The position numbers were made by a program, and so were the translations under genes. A DNA stretch of 64,000 nucleotides from Terebella lapidaria. Its lineage: Eukaryota; Annelida; Polychaeta; Terebellida; Terebellidae. The stretch spans positions 39,442,120-39,506,119 of the forward strand of contig OX424563.1 of assembly GCA_949152475.1 (NCBI GenBank), in the 5' to 3' direction. The number at the start of each line of letters is the position of its first letter. The first letter of the stretch is position 1. Shown in pieces: positions 25,901 to 42,354 of the stretch. Below the pieces are notes generated by a model. The model had not been told where the DNA came from, made no database searches, and saw only the letters and a list, made by a program, of their open reading frames with translations.

Positions 25901-28214
25901 GCTATGCTCCACCGTACGATGGACATGTGACGCTCCACCGTACGATGGACATGGGATGCTCCACCGTATGATGGACATGCGATGCTCCACTGTACGATGG
26001 ACATGTGACGCTCCACCATATGATGGACATGTGAGGCTCCACTGTACGATGGACATGTGACGCTCCACCGTACGATGGACATGGGATGCTCCATCGTACG
26101 ATGGACATGTGACGCTCCACCGTACGATCGACATGCGATGCTCCACCGTACGATGGACATGTGATGCTCCACCGTACGATGGACATCTGACGCTCCACCG
26201 TACGATGGACATGCTATGCTCCACCGTACGATGGACATGTGACGCTCCACTGTACGATGGACATGCTATGCTCCACCGTACGATGGACATGTGACGCTCC
26301 ACCGTACGATGGACATGGGATGCTCCACCGTACGATGGACATGTGACGCTCCACCGTACGATGGACATGTGACGCTCCACCATACGATGGACATGGGAGG
26401 CTCCACCGTACGATGGACATGTGACAATCCACCGTACGATGGACATCTGACGCTCCTCTGTACGATGAACATGCGACGCTCCACCGTACGATGGACTTGT
26501 GACGCTCCACCGTACGATGGACATGCGACACTCCATCGTACGATGGACTAGCGACACTCCACCGTAAGATGGACATGTGACGCTCCACCGTACGATGGAC
26601 ATGCGACGCTCCATCGTACGATGGACATGGGATGCTCTATCGTATGATGGACTATCGATGCTCCACCGTAAGATGGACATGTGACGCCCCACCGTATGAT
26701 GGACATGCGACGCTCCATCGTACGATGGACATGGGATGCTCCACCGTACGATTTACATGTGATGCTCCACCGTACGATGGACATGCGACGCTCCACCGTA
26801 CGATTTACATGCGATGCTCCACCGTACGATGGACCTGTGATGCTCCACCGTACGATGGACATCTGACGCTCCACCGTATGATGGACATGCAAGGCTCCAC
26901 TGTACAATGGACATGTGACGCTCCACCGTACGATGGACATGCGACGCTCCACCGTATGATGGACATGCAACGCTCCATCGTACGATGGACATGTGACGCT
27001 CCACCATACGATGGACATCTGACGCTCCACCGTACGATGGACATGCGATGCTCCAATGTACGATGGACATGTGACGCTCCACCGTATGATTGACATGCAA
27101 GGCTCCACCGTAAAATGGACATGTGACGCTCCACCATACGATGGACATGCGACGCTCCACCATACGATGGACATATGACGCTCCACTGTACGATGGACAT
27201 GTGACACTCCACCGTATGATGGACATGCAAGGCTCCACTGTACAATGGACATGTGACGCTCCACCGTACGATGGACATGGGACGCTCCAACGTATGATGG
27301 ACATGCAACGCTCCATCGTACGATGGACATGTGACGCTCCACCATACGATGGACATCTGACGCTCCACCGTACGATGGACATGCGATGCTCCACTGTACG
27401 ATGGACATGTGACGCCCCACCGTATGATTGACATGCAAGGCTCCACTGTACGATGGACATGTGACGCTCCAACGTATGATTGACATGCAAGGCTACACCG
27501 TAAAATGGACATGTGACGCTCCACCATACGATGGACATGCGACGCTCCATCGTACGATGGACATGAGATGCTCCACCGTACGATGGACATCTGATGCTCC
27601 ACCATACGATGGACATGTGACACTCCGCTGTACGATGGACATGTGACGCTCCACCATATGATGGACATGTGACACTCCGCTGTACGATGGACATGTGACG
27701 CTCCACCATATGATGGACATGCGATGCTCCACCATACAATGGACATGCGACGCTCAAATGTACGATGGACATATGACGCTCCACCGTACGATGGACATGA
27801 GACGCTCCATCGGATGATGGCCTAGTGACGCTCCAGCGTAAGATGGACATGCGATGCTCCACCGTACGATGGACATGTGATGCTCCGCTGTACGATGGAC
27901 ATGCGACGCTCCATCGTACGATGGACTAGCGATGCTCCAACGTAAGATGGACATGTGATGCTCCACCGTACGATGGACTAGCGATGCTCCACCGTAAGAT
28001 GGACATGTGACGCTCCACAGTACGATGGACATGGGACGCTCCATCATACGATGGACATGTGACGCTCCACCGTACGATCGACATGCGATGCTCCACCGTA
28101 CGATGGACATGTGATGCTCCACGGTACGATGGACATGTGACGCTCCACCGTACGATGGACATGGGACGCTCCAATGTACGATGGACATGCAACGCTCCAC
28201 TGTATGATGGACAT
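22964..28214 (+). repeat. 2,639-bp tandem duplication (copies at 22,964 and 25,603)
   Basis: Copy 1 is about 22,964-25,602 and copy 2 is 25,603-28,214. Variant order is nearly identical over the whole length: for example, 23,993-24,454 and 26,632-27,093 translate to the same 153 residues. The junction reads GATGGACACATAAGATGG, which is out of register (2,639 is 101 units plus 13 bp). Copy 1 has one extra 26-bp unit near 25,480. Confidence 0.88.
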
Positions 28215-31200
28215 GCGATGCTCCACTGTACGATTAACATGTGACGCTCCACCGTATGATGGACATGCGAGGCTCCACCGTATGATGGACATGGGATGCT
28301 CCTCCGTATGATGGACATGTGATGCTCCACCATCGTACGATGGACATGTGACGCTCCACCGTACGATGGACATGCGAATCTCAACTGTACGATGGACATG
28401 TGACGCTCCACTGTACGATGGACATGCGACGCTCCATCGTATGATGGACATGTGATGCTCCACCGTACGATGGACATGCGACGCTTTATCGTACGATGGA
28501 CATGTGACGCTCCACCGTACGATCGACATGCGATGCTTCACAGTACGATGGACATGTGATGCTCCACCGTACGATGGACATCTCATGCTCCATCATACGA
28601 TGGACATGCGATGCTCCACCGTACGATAGACATGTGATGCTCCATTGTACGATGGACATCTGACGCTCCACCGTACAATGGATATGCGATGCTCCACCGT
28701 ACGATGGACATGGGACGCTCCACCGTATGGTGGACAGCGACACTCCACTGTACGATGGACATGTGATGCTCCACCGTACGACGGACATGCGATACTCCAC
28801 CATACGATGGACATGTGACGCTCCACTGTACGATGGACATGTGACGCTCCACCGTATGATGGACATGCAAGGCTCCACTGTACAATGGACATGTGACGCT
28901 CCACCGTACGATGGACATGGGACGCTCCACCGTATAATGGACATGTGATGCTCCACCGTACGATGGACATGTGACGCTCCTCCATATGATGGACATGCGA
29001 GGCTCCACCGTAAGATGGACATGTGACGCTCCACCATACGATGGACATGCGACGCTCCATCGTACGATGGACATGTGATGCTCAACCGTACGATGGACAT
29101 GTGATGCTCCACCGTATGATGGACATGCAAGGCTCCACGGTACAATGGACATGTGACGCTCCAACGCACGATGGACATGCGATGCTCCATCGTACGATGG
29201 ACATGTGACGCTCCACCGTACGATGGACATGCGATGCTCCACTGTACGATGGACATGTGACGCTCCACCGTACGATTGACATGCGAGGCTCCACTGTACA
29301 ATGGACATCTGACGCTCCACCGTACGATGGACATGCGATGCTCCACTGTACGATGGAAATGTGACGCTCCACCGAACGATGGACATGCAACGCTCCAGCG
29401 TACGATGGGCTAGCGACGCTCCACCGTAAGATGGACATGCGACGCTCCATGTACGATGGACATGTGACGCTCCACCGTACGATGGACATGCGACGCTCCA
29501 CTCTATGATGGACATGCGATGCCTTACTGTACAATGGACATGTGACACTCCACCGTATGGGGGACATGTGATGCTCCACCATACGATGGACATCTGACGC
29601 TCCACCATACGATGGACATGCGATGCTCCACTGTACGATGGACATGTGAGGCTCTACCGTATGATTGACATGCAAGGCTCCACTGTACGATGGACATGTG
29701 ACGCTCCACCTTACGATGGACATGCGACGCTCCACTGTATGATGGACATGCGATGCTTTACTGTACAATGGACATGTGACACTCCACCGTATGGGGGACA
29801 TGTGACGCTCCACCATACGATGGCCATGCGATGCTTTACTGTACAATGGACATGTGACGCTCTACCGTATGATTGACATGTGACGCTCCACCGTATGATC
29901 GACATGCGATGCTTCACAGTACGATGGACATGTGATGCTCCACCGTACGATGGACATCTCATGCTCCATCATATGATGGACATGCGATGCTCCACCGTAC
30001 GATAGACATGTGATGCTCCATTGTACGATGGACATCTGACGCTCCACCGTACAATTTATATGCGATGCTCCACCGTACGATGGACATGGGACGCTCCACC
30101 GTATGGTGGACATGCGACACTCCACTGTACGATGGACATGTGATGCTCCACCGTACGATGGACATGTGATGCTCCACCGTACGATGGACATGCGATACTC
30201 CACCATACGATGGACATGTGACGCTCCACTGTACGATGGACATGTGACGCTCCACCGTATGATGGACATGCAAGGCTCCACTGTACAATGGACATGTGAC
30301 GCTCTACCGTACGATGGACATGGGACGCTCCACCGTATAATGGACATGTGACGCTCCACCGTACGATGGACATGTGACGCTCCTCCATATGATGGACATG
30401 CGAGGCTCCACCGTAAGATGGACATGTGACGCTCCACCATACGATGAACATGCGACGCTCCATCGTACGATGGACATGGGATGCTCCACCGTATGATGGA
30501 CATGCGATGCTCCACCGTACGATGGACATGCGTTGCTCCACCGTACGATGGACATGTGATGCTCCACCGTACGATGGACATCTGACGCTCCACCGTACGA
30601 TAGACATGCGATGCTCCACTGTATGATGGACATGCAAAGCTCCACCGTACGATGGACATGCGACGCTCCATCGTGCGATGGACATGCGATGCTCCATCGT
30701 GCGATGGACATGCGATGCTCCACTGTACGATGGACATGGGACGCTCCACCATACGATGGACATGGGACGCTCCATCGTACGATGGACTAGCGAAGCTCCA
30801 CCGTAAGATGGACATGCGACGCTCCATCGTACGATGGACACGGGACGCTCCACCGTACGATGGACATGTGACGCTCCACCGTACGATTTACAAGCGATGC
30901 TCCACCGTACGATGGACCTGTGATGCTCCACAGTACGATGGACATCTGACGCTCCACCGTACGATAGACATGCGATGCTCCACCATACGATGGACATGTG
31001 ACGCTCCACTGTACGATGGACATGTGACGCTCCACCGTACGATGGACATGCGACGCTCCACCGTATGATGGACATGCAACGCTCCATCGTACGATGGACA
31101 TGTGACGCTCCACCATACGATGGACATCTGACGCTCCACCGTACGATGGACATGCGATGCTCCACTGTACGATGGACATTTGACGCCCCACCGTATGATT

Positions 31201-34200
31201 GACATGCAAGGCTCCATCGTACGATGGACATGCGATGCTCCACCGTACGATGGACATGCGACGCTTTATCGTACGATGGACATGTGACGCTCCACCGTAC
31301 GATCGACATGCGATGCTTCACAGTACGATGGACATGTGATGCTCCACCGTACGATGGACATCTGACGCTCCACCGTGCGATGCACATGCGATGCTCCACT
31401 GTACGATGGACATGTGACGCCCCACCGTATGATTGACATGCAAGGCTCCATCGTACGATGGACATGCGATGCTCCACCGTACGATGGACATGCGACGCTT
31501 TATCGTACGATGGACATGTGACGCTCCACCGTACGATCGACATGTGATGCTTCACAGTACGATGGACATGTGATGCTCCACCATGCGATGGACATCTCAC
31601 GCTCCATCATACGATGGACATGCGATGCTCCACCGTACGATAGACATGTGATGCTCCATTGTACGATGGACATCTGACGCTCCACCGTACAATGGATATG
31701 CAATGCTCCACCGTACGATGGACATGGGACGCTCCACCGTACGATGGACATGGGACGCTCCACCGTATGATGGACATGCGAGGCTCCACTGTACGATGGA
31801 CATGTGATGCTCCACCGTACGATGGACATGGGATGCTCCATCGTACGATGGACATGTGACGCTCCACCGTACGATGGACATGCGACGCTCCACTGCACGA
31901 TGGACATCCGACGCTCCACTGTACGATGGACATGCAACGCTCCACTGTATGATGGACATGTGACGCTCCACCGTATGATGGACATGCGAGGCTCCACCGT
32001 ACGATGGACATGCGACGCTCCAAAGTATGATGGACTTGTGATGCTCCACCGTACGATGGACATGTGACGCTCCACCGTACGATGACCATGCGAGGCTCCA
32101 CTGTACGATGGACATGTGACGCTCCACTGTACGATGGACATGCGACGCTCCATCGTATGATGGACATGTGATGCTCCACCGTACGATGGACATGCGACGC
32201 TTTATCGTATGATGGACATGTGACGCTCCATCGTACGATCGACATGCGATGCTTCACAGTACGATGGACATCTCACGCTCCATCATACGATGGACATGCG
32301 ATGCTCCACCGTACGATAGACATGTGATGCTCCATTGTACGATGGACATGGGACGCTCCACCGTACGATGGACATGTGACACTCCACCGTATGATGGACA
32401 TGCGAGGCTCCACGGTACGATGGACATGTGATGCTCCACCGTACGATGGACATGGGATGCTCCATCGTACGATGGACATGTGACGCTCCACCGTACGATC
32501 GACATGTTATGCTCCACCGTACGATGGACATGTGATGATCCATCGTACGATGGACTAGCGACGCTCCAGCGTAAGATGGACATGCGACGCTCCACAGTAC
32601 GATGGACATGTGACGCTCCACCATACGATCGACATGCGATGCTCCATCGTACGATGGACATGTGATGCTCCACCATACGATGGACATCTGACGCTCCACC
32701 ATACGATGGACATGCGACGATCCACTGTACGATGGACATGTGACGCTCCACTGTACGATGGACATGTGACACTCCATCGTACTATGGACTAGCGACGCTC
32801 CACCGTAAGATGGACATGCGACGCTCCACGTACAATGGACATGTGACGCTCCACCGTACGATGGACATCCGACGCTCCACTGTATGATGGACATCCGATG
32901 CACCACCGTACGATGGACATGCGACGTTCCATCGTACGATGGACATGCGATGCTCCACCGTACGATGGACATGGGATGCTCCACCGTATGATGGACATGT
33001 GACGCTCCACTGTACGATGGACATGCGACGCTCTACCGTAGGATGGACTAGCGAAGATCCACCGTAAGATGGACATGTGACGCTCCACATGGGACGCTCC
33101 ACCGAATGATGGACATGCGAGGCTCCACCATAAGATGGACATGTGACGCTCCACTGTACGATGGACATGCGACGCTCCACCGTACGATGGACATGTGACG
33201 CTCCACCGAAGGATGGACATGCGAGGCTCCACTGTAAGATGGACATGTTACGCTCCACCGTACGATGGACATGCGACGCTCCATCGTACGATGGACATGG
33301 GATGCTCCACCGTATGATGGACATGTGACACTAAACTGTACGATGGATATGCGATGCTCCATCGTACGATGGACATGTGATGTTCCACCGTACGATGGAC
33401 ATCTGACGCTCCACCGTAGGATGGACATGTGACGCTCCACCGTACGATGGACATGTGACGCTCCACCGTACGATGGACATGGGATGCTCCATCGTACGAT
33501 GAACAGGTGATGCTCCACCATACGATGGACATGCTATGCTCCACCGTACGATGGACATTTGACGCTCCACCGTACGATGGACATGAGACGCTCCACCGTA
33601 CGATCGACATGCGATGCTTCACAGTACGATTGACATGTGATGCTCCACTGTACGATGGACATCTAACGCTCCACCATACGATGGACATGAGATGCTCCAC
33701 CGTACGATGGACATGTGACCCTCTACCGAATGATGGACATGCGAGGTTCCACCGTAAGATGGACATGTGACGCTCCACCGTACGATAGACATGCGATGCT
33801 CCACCGTACGATGGACATGTGATGCTCCACTGTACAATGGACATGTGACGCTCCACCGTATGATGGACATGCAAGGCTCCACTGTACAATGGACATGTGA
33901 CACTCCACCGTACGATGGACATGCGACGCTCTACCGTAGGATGGACTAGCGAAGCTCCACCGTAAGATGGACATGTGACGCTCCACCGTACGATGGACAT
34001 CTGACGCTCCACCGTACGATGGACATGCTATGCTCCAGCGTACGATAGACATGTGACGCTCCACCGTACGATGGACATGGGACGCTCCACCGTATAATGG
34101 ACATGTGACGCTCCACCGTACGATGGACATGAGACGCTCCACCGTATATGGACATGTGACGCTCCACCGTACGATGGACATGTGACGCTCCAACGAATGA

Positions 34201-37200
34201 TGGACATGCGATGCTCCACCGTAGGATGGACATGTGACGCTCCACCGTACGATGGACATCTGACGCTCCACCGTACGATGGACATGCTATGCTCCAGCGT
34301 ACGATGGACATGTGACGCTCCACCGTACGATGGACATGGGACGCTCCACCGTATAATGGACATGTGACGCTCCACCGTACGATGGACATGAGATGCTCCA
34401 CCGTATATGGACATGTGACGCTCCACCGAATGATGGACATGCGAGGCTCCACCGTAGGATGGACATGTGACGCTCCACCCTACGATGGACATGCGACGCT
34501 CCATCGTACGACGGACTAGCGAAGCTCCACCGTAAGATGGACATGTGACGCTCCACCGTACGATGGACATGCGATGCTCCATCGTACGATGGACATGGGA
34601 TGCTCCACCGTATGATGGACATGTGACGCTCCACCGAATGATGGACATGCGATGCTCAATCGTACGATGGACATGGGATGCTCCACCGTATGATGGACAT
34701 GTGACGCTCCACCGTACGATGGACATGTGACGCTCCACTGTATGATGGACATGTGACGCTCCACCGTACGATGGACATGTGACGCTCCACTGTACGATGG
34801 ACATGCGACGCTCCACCGTACGATGGACATGCGATGCTCCACCGTACGATGGACTAGCGAAGCTCCACCGTAAGATGGACATTCGACGCTCCATCGTACG
34901 ATGGACCCGTGACGCTCCACCGTACGATGGACATGCGACGCTCCATCGTACGATGGACTAGCGAAGCTCCACCGTAAGATGGACATGTGACGCTCCACAG
35001 TACGATGGACATGGGACGCTCCATCATACGATGGACATGTGATGCTCCACCGTACAATCGGCATGCGATGCTCCACCGTACGATCGACATGTGATGCTCC
35101 ACTGTACGATGGACATGTCACGCTCCACCGTACGATGGACATGGGACGCTCCAATGTACGATGGACATGCGACGCTCCACTGTACGATGGACAGGCGATG
35201 CTCCACTGTATGATGGACATGTGACACTCCACTGTATGATGGACATGCGAGGCTCCACCGTACGATGGACATGTGACGCTCCACCGAATGATGGACATGC
35301 GAGGCTCCACCGTAAGATGGACATGTGACGCTCCACCGTACGATGGACATGGGACGCTCCACCAAACGATTGACATGTGAGGCTCCACCGTAAGATGGAC
35401 ATGTGACGCTCCACCATACGATGGACATGCGACGCTCCACCATATGATGGACATGTGACGCTCCACCATACGATGGACATCTGACGCTCTACCGTACGAT
35501 GGACATGCTATGCTCCACCGTACGATGGACATGTGACGCTCCACCGTACGATGGACATGGGATGCTCCATCGTACGATGGACATGTGACGCTCCACCCAT
35601 CGATGGACATGCTATGCTCCACCGTATGATGGACATGTGACGCTCCACCGTACGATGGACATGGGGCGCTCCACCGTAGGATGGACATGTGACGCTCCAC
35701 CGTACGATGGACATGTGACGCTCCACCGTAAGATGGACCTGAGACGCTCCACTGTACGATGGACATGCGACGCTCCATCGTACAATGGACTAGCGATGCT
35801 CCACCGTAAGATGGACATGTGACGCTCCACCGTACGATGGACATGCGACGCTCCTTCGTACGATGGACATGGGACGCTCCACCGTACGATCGACATGCGA
35901 TGCTCCACCGTACGATGGACATGTGATGCTCCACCGTACGATGGACATGGGACGCTCCAATGTATGATGGACATGTGACGCTCCACTGTACGATGGACAT
36001 GCGATGCTCCACTGTACGATGAACATGTGACGCTCCACCGTATGATGAACATGTGACGCTCCACCGTACGATGGACATGCGAGGCTCCACCGTACGATGA
36101 ACATGGGTGCTCCATCGTACGATGGACATGCGACGCTCCACCGTACGATGGACTAGCGAAGCTTCACCGTAAGATGGACATGCGACGCTCCATCGTACGA
36201 TGGACACGGGACGCTCCACCGTACGATGGACCTCTGACGCCCACCGTACGATGGACATGCTATGCTCCACCGTACGATGGACATGTGACGCTCCACCGTA
36301 CGATGGACATGGGGCGCTCCAATGTACGATGGACATGCGACGCTCCACTCTACGATGGACATGGGATGCTCCACCGTATAATGGACATGTGACGCTCCAC
36401 CGTACGATGGACATGGGATGCTCCATCGTACGATGGACATGTGACGCTCCACCCATCGATGGACATGCTATGCTCCACCATACGATGGACATGTGACTCT
36501 CCACCGTACGATGGACATGGGACGCTCCACCGTAGGATGGACATGTGACGCTCCACTGTACGATGGACATGTGACGCTCCACCGTAAGATGGACATGCGA
36601 CGCTCCACCGTACGATGGACTAGCGAAGCTCCACCGTAAGATGGACATTCGACGCTCCATCGTACGATGGACACGTGACGCTCCACCGTACGATGGACAT
36701 GCGACGCTCCATCGTACAATGGACTAGCGAAGCTCCACCGTAAGATGGACATGTGACGCTCCACAGTACGATGGACATGGGACGCTCCACCGTACGATGG
36801 ACATGGGACGCTCCACCGTACGATGGACATGCAACGCTCCACTGTATGATGGACATGTGACGCTCCACCGTATGATGGACATGCGAGGCTCCACCGTACG
36901 ATGGACATCTGATGCTCCACCGTACGATGGACATGCGATGCTCCACTGTACGATGGACATTTGACGCCCCACCGTATGATTGACATGCAAGGCTCCATCG
37001 TACGATGGACATGCGATGCTCCACCGTACGATGGACATGCGACGCTTTATCGTACGATGGACATGTGACGCTCCACCGTACGATCGACATGCGATGCTTC
37101 ACAGTACGATGGACATGTGATGCTCCACCGTACGATGGACATCTGACGCTCCACCGTGCGATGGACATGCGATGCTCCACGGTACGATGGACATGTGATG

Positions 37201-40200
37201 CCCCACCGTAGGATTGACATGCAAGGCTCCATCGTACGATGGACATGCGATGCTCCACCGTACGATGGACATGCAACGCTTTATCGTACGATGGACATGT
37301 GACGCTCCACCGTACGATCGACATGCGATGCTTCACAGTACGATGGACATGTGATGCTCCACCATACGATGGACATCTCACGCTCCATCATACGATGGAC
37401 ATGCGATGCTCCTCCGTACGATAGACATGTGATGCTCCATTGTACGATGGACATCTGACGCTCCACCGTACAATGGATATGCGATGCTCCACCGTACGAT
37501 GGACATGGGACGCTCCACCGTACGATGGACATGGGACGCTCCACCGTATGATGGACATGCGAGGCTTCACTGTACGATGGACATGTGATGCTCCACCGTA
37601 CGATGGACATGGGATGCTCCATCGTACGATGGACATGTGACGCTCCACCGTACGATGGACATGCGACGCTCCAATGCACGATGGACATGCGACGCTCCAC
37701 TGTACGATGGACATGCAACGCTCCACTGTATGATGGACATGTGACGCTCCACCGTATGATGGACATGCGAGGCTCCACCGTACGATGGACATGGGACGCT
37801 CCAAAGTATGATGGACATGTGATGCTCCACCGTACGATGGACATGTGATGCTCCACCGTACGATGACCATGCGAGGCTCCACTGTACGATGGACATGTGA
37901 CGCTCCACTGTACGATGGACATGCGACGCTCCATCGTATGATGGACATGTGATGCTCCACCGTACGATGGACATGCGACGCTTTATCGTATGATGGACAT
38001 GTGACGCTCCATCGTACGATCGACATGCGATGCTTCACAGTACGATGGACATCTCACGCTCCATCATACGATGGACATGCGATGCTCCACCGTACGATAG
38101 ACATGTGATGCTCAATTGTACGATGGACATGGGACGCTCCACCGTACGATGGACATGTGACACTCCACCGTATGATGGACATGCGAGGCTCCACGGTACG
38201 ATGGACATGTGATGCTCCACCGTACGATGGACATGGGATGCTCCATCGTACGATGGACATGTGACGCTCCACCGTACGATCGACATGTTATGCTCCACCG
38301 TACGATGGACATGTGATGATCCATCGTACGATGGACTAGCGACGCTCCACCGTAAGATGGACATGCGACACTCCACAGTACGATGGACATGTGACGCTCC
38401 ACCATACGATCGACATGCGATGCTCCATCGTACGATGGACATGTGATGCTCCACCATACGATGGACATCTGACGCTCCACCATACGATGGACATGCGACG
38501 ATCCACTGTACGATGGACATGTGACGCTCCACTGTACGATGGACATGTGACACTCCATCGTACTATGGACTAGCGACGCTCCACCGTAAGATGGACATGC
38601 GACGCTCCACGTACAATGGACATGTGACGCTCCACCGTACGATGGACATCCGACGTTCCACTGTATGATGGACATCCGATGCACCACCGTACGATGGACA
38701 TGCGACGTTCCATCGTACGATGGACATGCGATGCTCCACCGTACGATGGACATGGGATGATCCGCCGTATGATGGACATGTGACGCTCCACCGTACGATG
38801 GACATGCGTTGCTCCACCGTGCGATGGACATGAGATGCTCCACCGTACGATAGACATCTGACGCTCCATTGTACGATAGACATGCGATGCCCCACCGTAC
38901 AATGGACATGCGACGCTCCACTGTATGATGGACATGCGATGCTTTACTGTACAATGGACACGTGACGCTCCACCGTACGATGGACATGCGACGCTCCATC
39001 GTACGATGGACTAGCGAAGCTTCACCGTAAGATGGACATGTGATGCTCCACAGTGCGATGGACATGAGATGCTCCATCATACGATGGACATGTGACGCTT
39101 CACCGTACGATCGACATGCGATGCTCCACCGTAGGATGGACATGTGACGCTCCACCGTACGATGGACATCTGACGCTGGACCGTACGATGGACATGCTAT
39201 GCTCCAGCGTACGATGGACATGTGACGCTCCACCGTACGATGGACATGGGATGCTCCACCGTATAATGGACATGTGACGCTCCACCGTACGATGGACATG
39301 AGACGCTCCACCGTATATGGACATGTGACGCTCCACCGTACGATGGACATGTGACGCTCCACCGAGTGATGGACATGCGAGGCTCCACCGTAGGATGGAC
39401 ATGTGACGCTCCACCATACGATGGACATGCGACGCTCCACCGTACGATGGACATGTGACGCTCCACCGTACGATGGACATGTGACGCTCCACGGTATGAT
39501 GGACATGCAAAGCTCCACTCTACGATGGACATGTGACGCTCCATCGTACGATGGACTAGCGAAGCTCCACCGTAAGATGGACACGTGACGCTCCACAGTA
39601 CGATGGACATGGGACGCTCCATCATAAGATGAACATGTGATGCTCCACCGTACGATCGACATGCGATGCTCCACCGTACGATCGACATGTGATGCTCCAC
39701 TGTACGATGGACATGTGATGCTCCACCGTACGATGGACATGGGACGCTCCAATGTACGATGGACATGCAACGCTCCACTGTATGATGGACATGTGACGCT
39801 CCACCGTATGATGGACATGTGAGGCTCCACCGTACGATGGACATGGGACGCTCCACCGTACGATGGACATGCAACGCTCCACTGTATGATGGACATGTGA
39901 CGCTCCACCGTATGATGGACATGCGAGGCTCCACCGAACGATGGACATCTGATGCTCCACCGTACGATAGACATGCGATGCTCCACCGTACGATGGACAT
40001 GTGACGTTCCACCGTACGATGGACATGTGATGCTCCACGGTATGATGGACATGCAAAGCTCCACTCTACGATGGACATGTGACGCTCCATCGTACGATGG
40101 ACTAGCGAAGCTCCACCGTAAGATGGACACGTGACGCTCCACAGTACGATGGACATGGGACGCTCCATCATACGATGAACATGTGATGCTCCACCGTACG

Positions 40201-41938
40201 ATCGACATGCGATGCTCCACCGTACGATCGACATGTGATGCTCCACTGTACGATGGACATGTGATGCTCCACCGTACGATGGACATGGGACGCTCCAATG
40301 TACGATAGACATGCAATGCTCCACTGTATGATGGACATGTGACGCTCCACCGTATGATGGACATGTGAGACTCCACCGTACGATGGACATGGGACGCTCC
40401 ACCGTATGATGGACATGCAACGCTCCACTGTATGATGGACATGTGACGCTCCACCGTATGATGGACATGCGAGGCTCCACCGTACGATGGACATGGGACG
40501 CTCCACCGTATGATGGACATGTGATGCTCCACCGTACGATGGAAATGTGACGCTCCACCGTACGATGGACATGCGAGGCTCCACTGTACGATGAACATGT
40601 GACGCTCCACTGTACGATGGACATGCGGCGCTCCATCGTATGATGGACATGTGATGCTCCACCGTACGATGGACATGCGACGCTTTATCGTACGATGGAC
40701 ATGTGACGCTCCACCGTACGATCGACATGCGATGCTTCACAGTACGATGGACATCTCACGCTCCATCATACGATGGACATGCGATGCTCCACCGTACGAT
40801 GGACATGTGACGCTCCACCGTACGATGGACATGCTATGCTCCACCGTACGATGGACATGTGACGCTCCACCGTACGATGGACATGGGATGCTCCACCGTA
40901 CGATGGACATGTGACGCTCCACCGTACGATGGACATGTGACGCTCCACCGTACGATGGACATGGGAAGCTCCACCGTACGATGGACATGTGATGTTCCAC
41001 CGTACGATGGACATGGGATGCTCCACCGTACGATGGACATGTGACAATCCACCGTACGATGGACATCTGACACTCCTCCGTACGATGGACATGGGATGCT
41101 CCACGGTACGATGGACATGTGACGCTCCACCGTACGATGGACATGCGACGCTCAATCGTACGATGGACTAGCGACACTCCACCGTAAGATGGACATGCGA
41201 CGCTCCATCGTACGATGGACATGCGACGCTCCATCGCAGGATGGACATGCGACGCTCCACCGTACGAAGGACATGCGATGCTCCACCGTACTATGGACAT
41301 GCGACGCTCCATCAGACGATAGACATGTGACACTCCACTGTAAGATGGACATGCGAGGCTCCACCGTTCGATGGACATGTGACGCTCCACCGTATGATGG
41401 ACATGTGACGCTCCACCGTACGATGGACATGTGACGCACCACTGTATGATGGACATGCGATGCTTTACTGTACAATGGACACGTTACGCTCAACCGTAAG
41501 ATGGACATGCGATGCTCCACAGTACGATGGACATGGGACGCTCCATCATACGATGGACATGTGACGCTCCACCGTACGATCGACATGCGATGCTCCACCG
41601 TACGATCGACATGTGATGCTCCACCGTTCGATCGACATGTGATGCTCCACCGTACGATGGACATGTGACGCTCCACCGTACGATCGACATGTGATGCTCC
41701 ACCGTACGATGGACATGTGACAATCCACCGTACGATGGACATCTGACACTCCTCCGTGCGATGGACATGGGATGCTCCACCGTACGATGGACATGTGACG
41801 CTCCACCGTACGATGGACATGCGACGCTCAATCGTACGATGGACTAGCGACACTCCACCGTAAGATGGACATGCGACGCTCCACCGTACGATGGACATGC
41901 GACGCTCCATCGCAGGATGGACATGCGACGCTCCACCG

Positions 41939-42354
41939 TACGAAGGACATGCGATGCTCCACCGTACTATGGACATGCGACGCTCCATCGTACGATGGAC
42001 ATGTGACGCTCCAAAGTACGATGGACATCTGACGCTCCACCGTACGATGGCCTAGTGACGCTCCAGCGTAAGATGGACATGTGACGCTCCACTGTACGAT
42101 GGACATGTGATGCTCAGCTGTATGATGGACATGCGACGCTCCACCGTACGAAGGACATGCGATGCTCCACCGTACTATGGACATGCGACGCTCCATCGTA
42201 CGATGGACATGTGACGCTCCAAAGTACGATGGACATCTGACGCTCCTCCGTACGATGGACATGCGACGCTCAAATGTACGATGGACATGCGACGCTCAAA
42301 TGTACGATGGACATAAGACGCTCCACCTAACGATGGCCTAGTGACGCTCCAGCG
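41939..42354 (+). repeat. 208-bp (8-unit) tandem duplication
   Basis: Starting at the rare CGTACGAAGGAC unit (about 41,939), the next eight units include CGTACTATGG, CCAAAGTACG, ATGGCCTAGTGACG and GCTCAGCTGTATG. They begin again at about 42,147, exactly 208 bp later. The partner region in copy A (22,509-22,755) has different content. Confidence 0.65.

Larger units (their letters stand above)
13491..33012 (+). repeat. Copy A of a 19.5-kb tandem segmental duplication
   Basis: The order of unit variants from about 13,491 onward recurs from 33,013 at an offset of 19,522 bp. The offset steps to 19,496 and then 19,495 after a one-unit and a one-base difference. Matching is close: translating 15,020-17,164 and its partner 34,516-36,660 shows about six residue differences in 714 codons. 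Copy A contains the 2,639-bp internal duplication at 22,964-28,214, which copy B lacks. Confidence 0.85.
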
